Positions 16,738 to 25,100 of a DNA stretch of 48,539 bases are shown in pieces (the stretch's first letter is position 1; every line of letters starts with the position of its first letter). A program made the position numbers and the translations under genes. Location: assembly GCF_019038435.1 (NCBI RefSeq), contig NZ_JAGPOX010000069.1:1-48539 (forward strand). The letters are read 5' to 3'. Below the pieces are notes generated by a model. It ran no database searches. It was given only the letters and a program-made list of their open reading frames with translations, and had not been told where the DNA came from. The stretch is from Nocardia alni (lineage in GTDB: Bacteria; Actinomycetota; Actinomycetes; Mycobacteriales; Mycobacteriaceae).

Positions 16738-18024
16738 TCAGTGATTCTGGGGAATCATGTTGATCAGCACCTTGCTATTGACAGTCTGCGTATAGATCGA
16801 CTCGTCGTAGACCCTGCTGGTCCCATCGGGATGATGCTCGGTGATCTCCACTTCGAACGTATCCGGTGCAAGTGTCGTGATGCGCAGGCAGTAGCTGACT
16901 CCCGACGGATACTGCTGATCAATGATCGCCTGGGTGAGGGCGAATCTGCCGGGCACCGTGAAACTCAATGCCTTCTCGGCGTTGCGATCGGTATAGATCC
17001 CATGTTCGAATCCCAGGATCGCCTTCGGCCCGCTGGTCGTATCGCCTGGACCATTACCGATGGTGGTGGTCGCATTGGTGAATGCCTGACAGTCGAGGGC
17101 GCCCGACGGCGGCGGAGCAGTCACCGCGGCGGTGTTCTTACTGTTCTTGCCGGGCAGGACCAGCGCGACCACCGCGATGATCACCACGATCACCACGACC
17201 GCGGCGGCGATACCCCCGTACAGCACTCCCCGGCTGCGACGGGGTTCGACCGGCGCCGAGGACGCGCCCGACCGGGGCGTCATCTGCGCGAGGCTATTGG
17301 CCAGATCGGCGTCGTCCCACAGCGATCCCCCCGATGACGAACCCTTGCCCTTGGGCGTCGCGGGGGCGGGTTCGCGGGGCGCCTGAAGCTTCTTGGCCAG
17401 GTCGTCGTCGTCCCAGAGCGAGCGCGGCGCGGGCCGCTGCCCCGACGACGGAGTTCCCGCCTGCGCGTACTGCTGTCCCGCCTGTCCGGACTGCTGCGTG
17501 GTCTCGGTCTGCCACCAGGTCCCCTGGTCGCCTTCCTTCGGGCCGCCGCCCTGGTCCGGATACCGCACCGTCTCGTGCGTCCCGGTGGGGTACTGCTGTG
17601 CCGGTCCACGCACGGTCTCGTGCGAACCCGAGGTGTACTGCTGACCGCGCACGGTCTCGTGTGAGCCGGAGGTGTACTGACCGCGCACCGTCTCCTGAGA
17701 GCCTGTCGAATACTGCTGCGGCGGACGCACCACCGGACGCGAGCCCGTCGAATCCGGCGCTCGATACTGCGGCGGCGGCGCCGGAACCGTCGGCGGGGCG
17801 TCATCGGGCTGCCAGCCGACACTCGGACCGTCGGCCGGCTGCCAGCCGACGCTGGGACCGTCGGCGGGCTGCCAGCCGACCGCTCCCTTATCCCCGGTCG
17901 GTGGACCGAAAGCATCCAGTGGCGGACCGAACTCCGACACGGGCGGACCGAAGTCCGACCCGCCGCCCGAGGGCGCTACCGAATCCTCGGATTCGTCGTG
18001 GTTCGCATCGTCCATGGAGGCCAT
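16738..18024 (-). CDS. single-pass membrane protein with repetitive Pro/Gln/Gly-rich cytoplasmic region
   Basis: A 428-residue protein of unknown function. The N-terminal ~240 residues are low complexity, with three GWQPADGPS-type repeats and five HETVRG/QETVRG-type repeats, then two SLWDD-DLA motifs. One membrane helix follows (GVLYGGIAAAVVVIVVIIAVVAL), then an extracytoplasmic domain of about 140 residues with two Cys (LDCQAF, SYCLRI). GGAAGGAG lies 5 nt before the ATG. The SLWDDDDLAKKL motifs could be docking sites. The neighbour upstream on the same strand encodes a secreted repeat protein; the two may act together at the envelope. Confidence 0.75.
   Translation of the reverse strand: MASMDDANHDESEDSVAPSGGGSDFGPPVSEFGPPLDAFGPPTGDKGAVGWQPADGPSVGWQPADGPSVGWQPDDAPPTVPAPPPQYRAPDSTGSRPVVRPPQQYSTGSQETVRGQYTSGSHETVRGQQYTSGSHETVRGPAQQYPTGTHETVRYPDQGGGPKEGDQGTWWQTETTQQSGQAGQQYAQAGTPSSGQRPAPRSLWDDDDLAKKLQAPREPAPATPKGKGSSSGGSLWDDADLANSLAQMTPRSGASSAPVEPRRSRGVLYGGIAAAVVVIVVIIAVVALVLPGKNSKNTAAVTAPPPSGALDCQAFTNATTTIGNGPGDTTSGPKAILGFEHGIYTDRNAEKALSFTVPGRFALTQAIIDQQYPSGVSYCLRITTLAPDTFEVEITEHHPDGTSRVYDESIYTQTVNSKVLINMIPQNH
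17559..17713. repeat. degenerate in-frame repeats encoding (Y-x-SGSHETVRG)n
   Basis: About five imperfect units, each around 11-14 codons, encode variants of Y-T/P-S/T-G-S/T-H/Q-ETVRG. The unit core on the plus strand is ACGGTCTCGTG. They lie inside the membrane repeat protein gene. Confidence 0.7.
17791..17880. repeat. three 30-bp in-frame tandem repeats (VGWQPADGPS)
   Basis: Three copies with 30-bp period, each ending in GCTGCCAGCCGAC at 17820, 17850 and 17880, encode GWQP(A/D)D repeats near the N-terminus of the membrane repeat protein. The near identity of the copies suggests recent expansion. Confidence 0.75.
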
Positions 18025-18047
18025 CACCGCTCCTTCCCCATGACACA

Positions 18048-18081
18048 CGCGTGGGGCGGTCTACAACGACCGCCCCACGCG
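18048..18081. terminator. 14-bp perfect hairpin between the two envelope-protein genes
   Basis: CGCGTGGGGCGGTC and GACCGCCCCACGCG pair perfectly over 14 bp around the 6-nt loop TACAAC. It lies 55 bases after the stop of the secreted repeat protein and directly before the ribosome binding site of the next gene. No T-run follows, as is common in actinobacterial terminators. It could also be a leader hairpin of the downstream gene. Confidence 0.6.
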
Positions 18082-18135
18082 CCGAATCAGCCTGTACCGG
18101 TGGCGTCAGGACCCGCCTCCAGCACCGAATCACAT

Positions 18136-19245
18136 TCAGTTCTGGACCGAACCACTCACCTGTGCGGTGGCACCGGCAACTTTCACCGTCTTCGGGGCGT
18201 AGTTCCCCGCAGGAAGCTTACCAACCTGAGCCGCCGCATCAATTGCCGCGACGCCACCCGGCTGCATCCGGATCCAGCCCTCTACCGCCGCCTTGGCCGC
18301 ATTGGCCTGGGTGGTGTCGATGAAGGTCGTGTTCTTGACGTCGGGCTTGATTCCGGTACGGGCCTCGAGTGCATCCAGGCCCGTGGTGTGGGTGTATGTG
18401 GTGACCTTGATCTGGTTGGCCTGGACGTACTCGATCGAGATACCAGCGTCACCCGCGTTCTGGGGGGTGCGGTAACCGACCGTGCCGACGTAGCCGTTCG
18501 CGTTGTTGAAGTGGTGCGTATTGGCCACATAGCCGGGCAGCAGGCCGCCGCCGTCGATATTCGCGCCGACCTCGGTGTGCGGGCCGGTCATGTGCACGAT
18601 CGGCGCCGCGGGCGCGGACCGCAGGCTCGGTGAACTCCAACTCGGAGCCGTGTATTGGGTCGGCTGCGACTGGGTGTTCTGCTGCGTGGGACCGGTGGCC
18701 GGCGAGTTGGTGCCCGGGGCCGTCTCCTGACCCGGCTGCGGCTGGCCCGGCTCCACGGGCGGCATCTGACCGGGCTGCCCCGGCGCCGGCTCCGGCATGA
18801 TGGCCGGCTGCGCCGGGCCGCTCTGTCCGGGCACCGGCAGCGGCGCGACGCGGGGGGCTGTCACGCCCGGCTGCACCGGCCCGGCCAAGCCCTCTTGGTC
18901 CGGCCCGCCGTTGTTCGGCGTGGTGACGCCGGGCTGTGGAGTGGTGAGACCCGGCTGCGGGGTGGTGACGCCGGGCTGCGGCGTCGTGACACCGGGCTGC
19001 GGGGTGGTGGCGCCCGGCTGCGTGGAGGGTGCCGGAGCCTGTGTAGTGGGTGGGGTGTTGTTGTCGATCGGCGCAAGGGGGGTGCCGTTATCCATCGGCA
19101 GCACGGGGGCGGTGATCCCACCTACAGCCACTGGACTGGCGCCCGCCGGCGCCGCGAGAAGAGTCGCCACCGCTGCGGCGGTGGCCAATGGCAACGAGGT
19201 GCCGGCCACGGCCCGATACACCCGGTTCGGATTACGATGCTTCAC
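18136..19245 (-). CDS. secreted Pro-rich repeat protein, hypothetical
   Basis: A 369-residue exported protein. The N-terminus has basic residues (KHRNPNR), a hydrophobic core (LPLATAAAVATLLAAPAGA) and an AGA signal-peptidase site near residue 36. Next comes a ~150-residue Pro/Gln-rich stalk with five TTPQPGV-type heptads. The C-terminal ~150 residues form a folded domain (VHMTGPHTEVGANIDGGG ... TVGYRTP), similar in style to MspA-like exported actinobacterial proteins, though no family is certain. The frame opens at a GTG 33 bases upstream, but the GTG at 19245 has AAAGGGA 9 nt before it and gives a better signal peptide. Likely cell-wall associated. Confidence 0.75.
   Translation of the reverse strand: MKHRNPNRVYRAVAGTSLPLATAAAVATLLAAPAGASPVAVGGITAPVLPMDNGTPLAPIDNNTPPTTQAPAPSTQPGATTPQPGVTTPQPGVTTPQPGLTTPQPGVTTPNNGGPDQEGLAGPVQPGVTAPRVAPLPVPGQSGPAQPAIMPEPAPGQPGQMPPVEPGQPQPGQETAPGTNSPATGPTQQNTQSQPTQYTAPSWSSPSLRSAPAAPIVHMTGPHTEVGANIDGGGLLPGYVANTHHFNNANGYVGTVGYRTPQNAGDAGISIEYVQANQIKVTTYTHTTGLDALEARTGIKPDVKNTTFIDTTQANAAKAAVEGWIRMQPGGVAAIDAAAQVGKLPAGNYAPKTVKVAGATAQVSGSVQN
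18918..19024. repeat. tandem 21-bp-type repeats encoding TTPQPGV
   Basis: About five units (one TTPQPGL variant and one STQPGA edge unit) encode a Pro-rich stalk in the secreted protein. The plus-strand core is CCGGGCTGCGG-GTGGTG. Third-position differences show the units are not all recent. Confidence 0.7.
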
Positions 19246-19555
19246 TTGTCGCGGTCCCTTTCCCGAGCCCGCCTCCACACCTCGTGCTGGGCGATCTCCA
19301 GTTATCCCTCATCAGATGCCGGACCACTGCCGCGGACCCGGGGGCCGCTCGTGAGTTCCGGTTCCGGGGAACCGTGAAATCCCCCCGCACGCAGAACCTA
19401 CCAACCGCCCACCATTAGCATCTCTGCGGGAAGTGAACCACACCAGCGGGATTGAGGCAACACGTTTCGAATTCCCGCTGTGGGGGGCACACTCTCGATT
19501 CGATTACACCTTGTCGAGGGGGGTGGATCGGCGCAGTTCGGCGCAGTTCAGTGGG
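19246..19555. other. intergenic region upstream of the secreted repeat protein
   Basis: This 310-base gap separates the start of the secreted-protein gene from the stop of lpdA, both on the minus strand. On the minus strand TGCTAAT (near 19416-19422) resembles an extended -10 element, giving a leader of roughly 160 bases. No small gene, tRNA or strong inverted repeat was seen. Confidence 0.35.
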
Positions 19556-20959
19556 CTAACCCAGATCGTCGTGCCGCATCAGCTGACGGGCCGCCTCGGT
19601 GATCGATCCGGACAACGACGGATACACCGAGAAGGTCTGCGCGAGATCGTTGACCGTCAGGTTGTTCTGCACCGCCAGGGCGATCGGCAGAATCAGCTCC
19701 GAGGCGATCGGCGCGACCACCACGCCGCCGATCACCACGCCCGTCGCGGGGCGGCAGAAGATCTTCACGAAGCCGCGTCGCAGGCTCGACATCTTCGCCC
19801 GCGGGTTGGTGTTCAGCGGCAGCATCACCGTGCGCGCGGGCACCTCGCCCGAGTCGATCAGGGTCTGGCTCACCCCGACCGTGGCGATTTCCGGACGGGT
19901 GAACACCGCCGAGGCCACCGTCTTGAGCCGGATCGGCTGCACGCCCTCGCCGAGCGCGTGATACATCGCGATGCGGCCCTGCATGGCCGCCACCGAGGCC
20001 AGCGGCAGCAGACCCGTACAGTCGCCGGCTGCGTACACACCCGGCACCGAGGTGCGCGAGACGCGGTCCACCCGCAGATAACCGCGCTTGTCCAGGGCGA
20101 TGCCGACCCGCTCCAGGCCCAGGCCCTCGGTATTGGGGACCGAGCCCACCGTCATCAGGGCGTGCGAACCGGTGACCGTGCGGCCGTCGGACAGCTTGAC
20201 CACGATCCCCTCGGCCGTGCGCTCCACCGCGTCGGCGCGCGCCTGCTTGACCAGCTCCACACCGCGTTCGGCCAGGGCGTCCTCGAGCACGAGCGCCGCG
20301 TCGGCATCCTCGCCCGGCATGATCCGGTCCCGGCTGGACAGCACCTTCACCTGCACACCCATCTCGGTGTACGCGGAGACGAATTCCGCACCGGTGACAC
20401 CGGATCCGATGACCACCAGGGTCTCCGGCAGCTCGGCGAGGTCGTAGAGCTGACGCCAGTTCAGGATTCGCTCGCCGTCGGGCTCGGCCCCGGGCAACAC
20501 GCGCGGGCTCGCACCTGTGGCGATCAACACCACCTCCGCCTCGAGGACCCGCTGGCCGCCGTCGCTCAGGTTGGCCCGCACCAGGTGCGTTGCCAGGCCC
20601 GGGATCTGGTCGATCAGCTCGCCGGAACCGTTGAGGATCTCCACGCCCGCGGCCTGCAGCTTGGACCGGATGTCGGAGGACTGCGCGTGCGCCAGGGCTT
20701 TGACCCGCGAGTTCACCTCGGACAGGCTCACCTTCACCTGCGCCTGATGCAGCGTGATACCCAGATCGCGAGCGCGGCGCAGATCGGTGCGCACGCCGGT
20801 GGAGGCGATGAACGTCTTGGACGGTACGCAATCCCACAGCACACATGCGCCGCCGACACCGTCGCTGTCGATCACCGTGACCGACGCGTTGTGCTGGGCG
20901 GCCACCAGCGCGGCCTCGTATCCGGCTGGTCCGCCGCCGATGATTGCGATGCGGGTCAT
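19556..20959 (-). CDS. lpdA: NAD(P)H-quinone dehydrogenase / flavoprotein disulfide reductase family
   Basis: A 467-residue member of the pyridine nucleotide-disulfide oxidoreductase family, orthologous in position to Rv3303c. It has the FAD motif IAIIGGGPAGYEAAL, the NAD motif VVIGSGVTGAEF, the second FAD segment GVYAAGDCTG and a C-terminal dimerisation domain. The redox loop reads GGACVLWDCVPSK, with both Cys (39 and 44) of a CxxxxC pair; the M. tuberculosis protein is known to lack one. The C-terminal His-Glu dyad of true lipoamide dehydrogenases is absent (VYPSLSGS). GGAGG precedes the ATG by 5 nt. A quinone-reductase role is the best guess. Confidence 0.9.
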   Translation of the reverse strand: MTRIAIIGGGPAGYEAALVAAQHNASVTVIDSDGVGGACVLWDCVPSKTFIASTGVRTDLRRARDLGITLHQAQVKVSLSEVNSRVKALAHAQSSDIRSKLQAAGVEILNGSGELIDQIPGLATHLVRANLSDGGQRVLEAEVVLIATGASPRVLPGAEPDGERILNWRQLYDLAELPETLVVIGSGVTGAEFVSAYTEMGVQVKVLSSRDRIMPGEDADAALVLEDALAERGVELVKQARADAVERTAEGIVVKLSDGRTVTGSHALMTVGSVPNTEGLGLERVGIALDKRGYLRVDRVSRTSVPGVYAAGDCTGLLPLASVAAMQGRIAMYHALGEGVQPIRLKTVASAVFTRPEIATVGVSQTLIDSGEVPARTVMLPLNTNPRAKMSSLRRGFVKIFCRPATGVVIGGVVVAPIASELILPIALAVQNNLTVNDLAQTFSVYPSLSGSITEAARQLMRHDDLG

Positions 20960-21131
20960 GGATACCTCCGCGCTCGTGCTGTCCGACCGGGATCTCCGGC
21001 ACGCAAAAAGGGTAGCTGGGCGTATCCTTCCGCCCCGCCGTAGGGGCGACCCACCGGGCACGACGCTCCCGCAGCGGGTGCCGTGGCACACCGTATCGGT
21101 GGGATGGGGGCGAGCCCGCGCGGACATTAGA

Positions 21132-21137
21132 TACTCT
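21132..21137 (+). promoter_or_regulatory. -10 hexamer of a probable leaderless promoter (GGCT-like gene)
   Basis: TACTCT lies 6 nt before the GTG start codon, and no ribosome binding site is present. This spacing puts the transcription start at or next to the start codon. Confidence 0.5.
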
Positions 21138-21143
21138 TGCCTC

Positions 21144-21617
21144 GTGCCGATATACGCCGCCTACGGATCCAATATGGATCCCGAGCAGATGCTCAAGCGC
21201 TGTCCGCACTCCCCCGTGTACGGAACCGGATGGTTGGAGGGCTGGCGCCTGACATTCGCCGGGGACGACATCGGCTGGGAGGGACCGCTGGCGACGGTGG
21301 TCGAGGAGCCTGGAGCGCGGGTATTCGTCGTGCTCTACGACGTCCCGGACGAGGACGAGGTGAGCCTGGACCGCTGGGAGGGCTCCGATTTCGGTATCCA
21401 CAAAAAGATCCGCCTGCGCGTCACCCCGAGTTCGGGCACCGGTACCGAACCGGTACTGGCCTGGCTGTATGTCCTGGATGCCTACGAGGGCGGCCTCCCC
21501 TCGGCCCGCTACATCGGCGTGATCGCCGACGCCGCCGAAAAGGCGGGGGCCCCCGCCGATTACGTCCACGCTTTGCGTACTCGCAACTCCCGCAACGTCG
21601 GCCCAGGCTCTATCTGA
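21144..21617 (+). CDS. gamma-glutamylcyclotransferase-like protein (Rv3304-like)
   Basis: A 157-residue protein opening with the family motif YAAYGSNMD (the YGS substrate loop), followed by GWRLTF, FVVLYDVP and DRWEG, where the Glu is the probable catalytic residue. Family enzymes cyclise gamma-glutamyl groups to 5-oxoproline, but many bacterial members have unknown substrates. The GTG start is picked because the family N-terminus begins there and a leaderless-type -10 lies just before it. It is divergent from lpdA, as Rv3304 is in M. tuberculosis, and convergent with amiA1. Confidence 0.8.
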   Translation: MPIYAAYGSNMDPEQMLKRCPHSPVYGTGWLEGWRLTFAGDDIGWEGPLATVVEEPGARVFVVLYDVPDEDEVSLDRWEGSDFGIHKKIRLRVTPSSGTGTEPVLAWLYVLDAYEGGLPSARYIGVIADAAEKAGAPADYVHALRTRNSRNVGPGSI

Positions 21618-21633
21618 CCCCCGTCTCAGGGGA

Positions 21634-21675
21634 TCAGCCGAACGGCCGAATGCCACATTCGGCTCGATCGGCTGA
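21634..21675. terminator. bidirectional terminator between the GGCT-like gene and amiA1
   Basis: Two nested perfect stems, TCAGCCGA/TCGGCTGA (8 bp) and GCCGAATG/CATTCGGC (8 bp), form one hairpin with a 3-nt loop in the gap between convergent stops at 21617 and 21699. Confidence 0.75.
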
Positions 21676-21698
21676 ACGTGACGTTCGGACAGGGTGAG

Positions 21699-22976
21699 TC
21701 AGCGGGAGGCGCCGAGGACCAGGTTGGTCATCACGCGCACACCGACCGCCAGCGCACGCTCGTCGAGGTCGAAGGTCGGCTGGTGCAGGTCCAGCTGATT
21801 GCCCTCACCGGACCACACGCCCAGCCGGGCCATGGCGCCGGGAACCTCTTCGAGGTACCAGGAGAAGTCCTCGCCGCCGCCGGACTGCGGTGTGTCGGCC
21901 AGCGCATCCGGCCCGACGGCTCGGATGGCGTCCTCGAACATGCGAGTGGCCTGCTCGTCGTTGACCACCGGGGGGACGCCGCGCTTGTAGTTCAGTTGAT
22001 ATCGCACACCGGTCGGGGCCAGCAGGCCGTCCACGATCTCGCGGACCATCGGCTCGAGCAGCGACCAGGTGGCGTGGTCGCCGGTACGCACGGTGCCGGT
22101 GAGCATGCCGGTCTGCGGAATCGCGTTGGGCGCCTTACCCGCCGACACCGCACCCCACACCATGACGGTGCTGGTGCGCGGGTCGATACGACGGCTCAGC
22201 AGGCCGGGCAGTCCCGTGATGACGGTGCCGATCGCGTACACCAGGTCGCTGGTCAGGTGCGGGCGTGAGGTGTGCCCGCCGGGTGAGTCCAGTACCAGCT
22301 CCACGGTGTCGGCCGCCGAAGTGATGGCGCCCACTCGCACGCCCACCCTGCCCGCCTCCAAGCGGGGATCGCAGTGCAGCGCGAACATCCGCGACACGTC
22401 CTCCATCGCACCCGCGGCGACCATATCGATCGCGCCGCCGGGCATGACCTCTTCGGCGTGCTGGAACACCAGCCGCACACCGACCGGCAGATCGGGCACC
22501 TGCGCCAGCGCGGACGCCGCGCCGAGCAGCACGGTGGTGTGCGCGTCGTGCCCGCAGGCGTGTGACACACCCGGGACGGTCGAGGCGAACGGAAGTCCGG
22601 TGTACTCCTGCAACGGCAGCGCGTCCATATCGGCGCGCAGCCCGATGCGCGGGCCCTCGGGGCCGATATCGCAGATCAGGCCGGTTCCGGTGGGTAGCTT
22701 GCGAGGCTGGAGCCCGGCCTTGACCAGCCAGGTCTCGACGAATTCGGTCGTCGCGAACTCGGTGCGGGACAGCTCGGGGTTGGCGTGCAGATGCCGTCGC
22801 CAGCCGACGAGATCGTCCGCGTTCTCGCGCAACCAGCCGTCCACGATCCTGCGCCCGAGACCGGCCGCCTCGGACTCATCCGAACCGATCGCCGAACCCG
22901 TGGAATCCTCCGCCACCGCTCCCGCCGAGCCCGATACGGCGCTCGCCACCGCCGGAACCCGGCCGCCAGTACTCAC
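21699..22976 (-). CDS. amiA1: M20-family amidohydrolase AmiA1-like
   Basis: A 425-residue M20D peptidase/amidohydrolase. Metal-site residues are visible in order: ACGHDAHT (Cys, His, Asp, His), FQHAEEV (Glu pair), LHCDP (His), GGGEDFSWYL and the late His in DLHQPTF. The lid/dimerisation domain lies at about residues 220-330. The family removes acyl groups from amino acids or related amides. The GTG start overlaps the amiB1 stop by 4 bases (GTGA), so the pair is coupled. The first ~40 residues are low complexity, so a later start is possible. Substrate is unknown. Confidence 0.85.
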   Translation of the reverse strand: MSTGGRVPAVASAVSGSAGAVAEDSTGSAIGSDESEAAGLGRRIVDGWLRENADDLVGWRRHLHANPELSRTEFATTEFVETWLVKAGLQPRKLPTGTGLICDIGPEGPRIGLRADMDALPLQEYTGLPFASTVPGVSHACGHDAHTTVLLGAASALAQVPDLPVGVRLVFQHAEEVMPGGAIDMVAAGAMEDVSRMFALHCDPRLEAGRVGVRVGAITSAADTVELVLDSPGGHTSRPHLTSDLVYAIGTVITGLPGLLSRRIDPRTSTVMVWGAVSAGKAPNAIPQTGMLTGTVRTGDHATWSLLEPMVREIVDGLLAPTGVRYQLNYKRGVPPVVNDEQATRMFEDAIRAVGPDALADTPQSGGGEDFSWYLEEVPGAMARLGVWSGEGNQLDLHQPTFDLDERALAVGVRVMTNLVLGASR

Positions 22977-24268
22977 CGAATATCCTCCTGTCGCTGAATG
23001 TCTCGTCGCTGAATACAGCGCTCCAACAACCTGTCCCTGTGCACCCGGTCACCCGCAACCTGTATCGCTGTCCGCGCCAACGCCGTTGCTCCGTCGATCA
23101 CCGCGAGATCCGCCGACGCGGTGACGCATGCCGCCGCGAACTCGGGCTGATGGGTGACCGCGCCCGCGGCATCGATGCCGATAACCGGATGGATACCGGG
23201 GATGGCATTGGTGACATTGCCCATATCGGTACTGCCCAGCGGCCGAGCCGCCTCGAGCTCCGGCGACAGCGGCACACGCCCGATACCGACGATTTGCTCG
23301 CGGTAGGCATACAGTACTGCCGCATCCGGCGTGAGCTCGGTATAGGTGGGCGCGAGTGTCCGGATTTCATGGGTAGTTCCGGTCGCCAGCGCCCCCGCCT
23401 CGAAACAAGCCGATGCGCGTCGCATCAGATCATCGAGGGATGCGGAGTCGGCTGCCCGTAGGTAATACAGCAGTTCCGCGTGGTCGGGCACGATATTGGG
23501 GGCTACGCCGCCCGCTTTGACTATACCGTGCAGTTGCTGCTCGGGCGCGAGATGCTGACGCAGCAAACCCAGCGCGACCTGCGCGATGGTCACCGCGTCA
23601 CCGGCGTTACGGCCCCGTTCGGGAGCGGCGCTGGCGTGTGCGGCACGACCGTGGAACACGATCGACAGGTCGGCCAGCGCGAGCGACGGCGCGCCGACGA
23701 TGTCGTACGGCCCCGGATGGACCATCATCGCCAGCGCGACGCCGTCGAATACACCACGCTCGAGCATCAACACCTTGCCGCCGCCGCTCTCCTCGGCCGG
23801 CGTGCCGAACACCTGCACGGTGATCCCGCACGCATCGGCCACCTCGGCCAGACCCAGCGCCGCACCCACCGCCGAAGCGGCGATGATGTTGTGCCCGCAG
23901 GCGTGGCCTATCTCTGGCAACGCGTCGTATTCGGCGCAGATTCCCACCACCAGCTCGCCGCTGCCGTAACTGGCGGTGAACGCGGTGGGCAGGTCGGCAA
24001 CCCCCGACTCGATGGTGAAACCGGCCGCGCGCAGCGGCTCGAGGGTTTTGGCGACGCTGCGGACCTCGGCGAAGGCCAGTTCGGGCTCGGCATGGATGGC
24101 GTGTGACAGGGCGAGCAGTTCAGCACTCGCCCGGGCGATACCCGTGTCAGCGGCCGCTGTCAGCGCGGGATCGGCCGCCGCGACGGGGGCGCCGCGCGAC
24201 GAAGCATCGGCATCGGGCCGCACCGCGTCGGGTGGCAGGCCCGCGTATCGTTCGCCGCTGCTTGGCAT
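22973..24268 (-). CDS. amiB1: M20-family amidohydrolase AmiB1-like
   Basis: A 431-residue M20D amidohydrolase. It has ACGHN in place of the usual CGHDxH, a change typical of the AbgB/p-aminobenzoyl-glutamate hydrolase branch, then GTPAEESGGGK (Glu pair), MMVHPGP (His) and GSTDMGNV near the C-terminus. It is translationally coupled to amiA1, suggesting a pair of related hydrolases that may form a hetero-oligomer as AbgA/AbgB do; this is inference. The ribosome binding site is weak, and the first 35 residues are Ala/Pro-rich, so the true start may be further in. Confidence 0.85.
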   Translation of the reverse strand: MPSSGERYAGLPPDAVRPDADASSRGAPVAAADPALTAAADTGIARASAELLALSHAIHAEPELAFAEVRSVAKTLEPLRAAGFTIESGVADLPTAFTASYGSGELVVGICAEYDALPEIGHACGHNIIAASAVGAALGLAEVADACGITVQVFGTPAEESGGGKVLMLERGVFDGVALAMMVHPGPYDIVGAPSLALADLSIVFHGRAAHASAAPERGRNAGDAVTIAQVALGLLRQHLAPEQQLHGIVKAGGVAPNIVPDHAELLYYLRAADSASLDDLMRRASACFEAGALATGTTHEIRTLAPTYTELTPDAAVLYAYREQIVGIGRVPLSPELEAARPLGSTDMGNVTNAIPGIHPVIGIDAAGAVTHQPEFAAACVTASADLAVIDGATALARTAIQVAGDRVHRDRLLERCIQRRDIQRQEDIR

Positions 24269-24342
24269 AGGACCCAGTCTCGCACCCGCAACCGCTGGTC
24301 CGCCGTTTCAGCTGGATGAGCTGTGCGGTTGCCGCCGGAACA

Positions 24343-25056
24343 TCACGGGGCGAAGGACAGGTTCTCCGCCGTCGTCGGCACCGCGAGGCCCGCCAGCGCC
24401 CGGCCGTGCAGTGCGCGCTTGATGACCGGCAGATTCGGCTTGTGGTTACCGGCCAACGCCGCGGCGCGTTCGACCGCGGCCGACAGCACGGCGTCTGCCT
24501 CGGCTGTGCCGTCGACGATTCCGGCGGCCAAGGCGTCGTGTGCGCCGTACCGGCGGCCGGTGGTCATCGCCTCCACCGCGACCTGATTGGTCAGGCGCTC
24601 GGTGACCAGGGCGTTCATCGCCACGGTGAAGGGCATGCCCAGATTCACCTCGGGCAGGCACCAGTAACCGCGGTCGCCGCGCATCACCCGGAAGTCGTGC
24701 GAGGTCGCCAGCATCGCCCCGGCGCCGAACGCGTGGCCGTTGATCGCGGCGACCGTCGCCATCGGGAAGGTCAGCAATCGGGTGAACATGCTGTGCACCC
24801 GGTCCAGATACCAGTGATTCCGGTCGTAGTTGCCGAACAGCCAGTCGGTATCCAGGCCGTTGGTATAGAACTTCCCGGTCGAGACGGTGACCAGGGCGGC
24901 CGGGCCCTCGGCCGCCTCGACCTCGTCCAGCAGGCCGTGGAAAGCATCGATCCAGTCGGGGTGGAAGCGGTTCTCGTTGTCGGTCTGGCCCTCGTTGCCG
25001 AGGTAGAGGACGAAACACGTCCCCGTCACGTTCCAAATACGGCATATGCGGAGCAT
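24343..25056 (-). CDS. enoyl-CoA hydratase/isomerase with apparent N-terminal frameshift
   Basis: The open frame encodes 237 residues of the crotonase fold: oxyanion-hole segments STGKFYTNGLD and INGHAFGAGAML, then LPEVNLGMPF, whose Glu fits delta3,delta2-enoyl-CoA isomerases. It probably acts in beta-oxidation of unsaturated acyl-CoA. The first 15 residues (MLRICRIWNVTGTCF) do not look like the family. In the next frame an ATG at 25045 gives MPYLERDGDVF, and deleting one T of the TTT at 25013-25015 (minus strand) joins it to VLYLGNEGQ. A leaderless-type -10, TATGCT, sits 6 nt before that ATG. A 1-nt insertion or sequencing error is likely. Confidence 0.75.
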   Translation of the reverse strand: MLRICRIWNVTGTCFVLYLGNEGQTDNENRFHPDWIDAFHGLLDEVEAAEGPAALVTVSTGKFYTNGLDTDWLFGNYDRNHWYLDRVHSMFTRLLTFPMATVAAINGHAFGAGAMLATSHDFRVMRGDRGYWCLPEVNLGMPFTVAMNALVTERLTNQVAVEAMTTGRRYGAHDALAAGIVDGTAEADAVLSAAVERAAALAGNHKPNLPVIKRALHGRALAGLAVPTTAENLSFAP

Positions 25057-25057
25057 A
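25052..25057 (-). promoter_or_regulatory. -10 hexamer of a probable leaderless promoter (enoyl-CoA isomerase gene)
   Basis: TATGCT on the minus strand lies 6 nt before the ATG at 25045, the same geometry as at neighbouring genes. The other candidate ATG (25056) lies inside this hexamer, which favours the 25045 start. Confidence 0.5.
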
Positions 25058-25100
25058 ACGGCACCGGCAGACGGCCTTGGCGCGAGCGCCGCGGCGTAAG

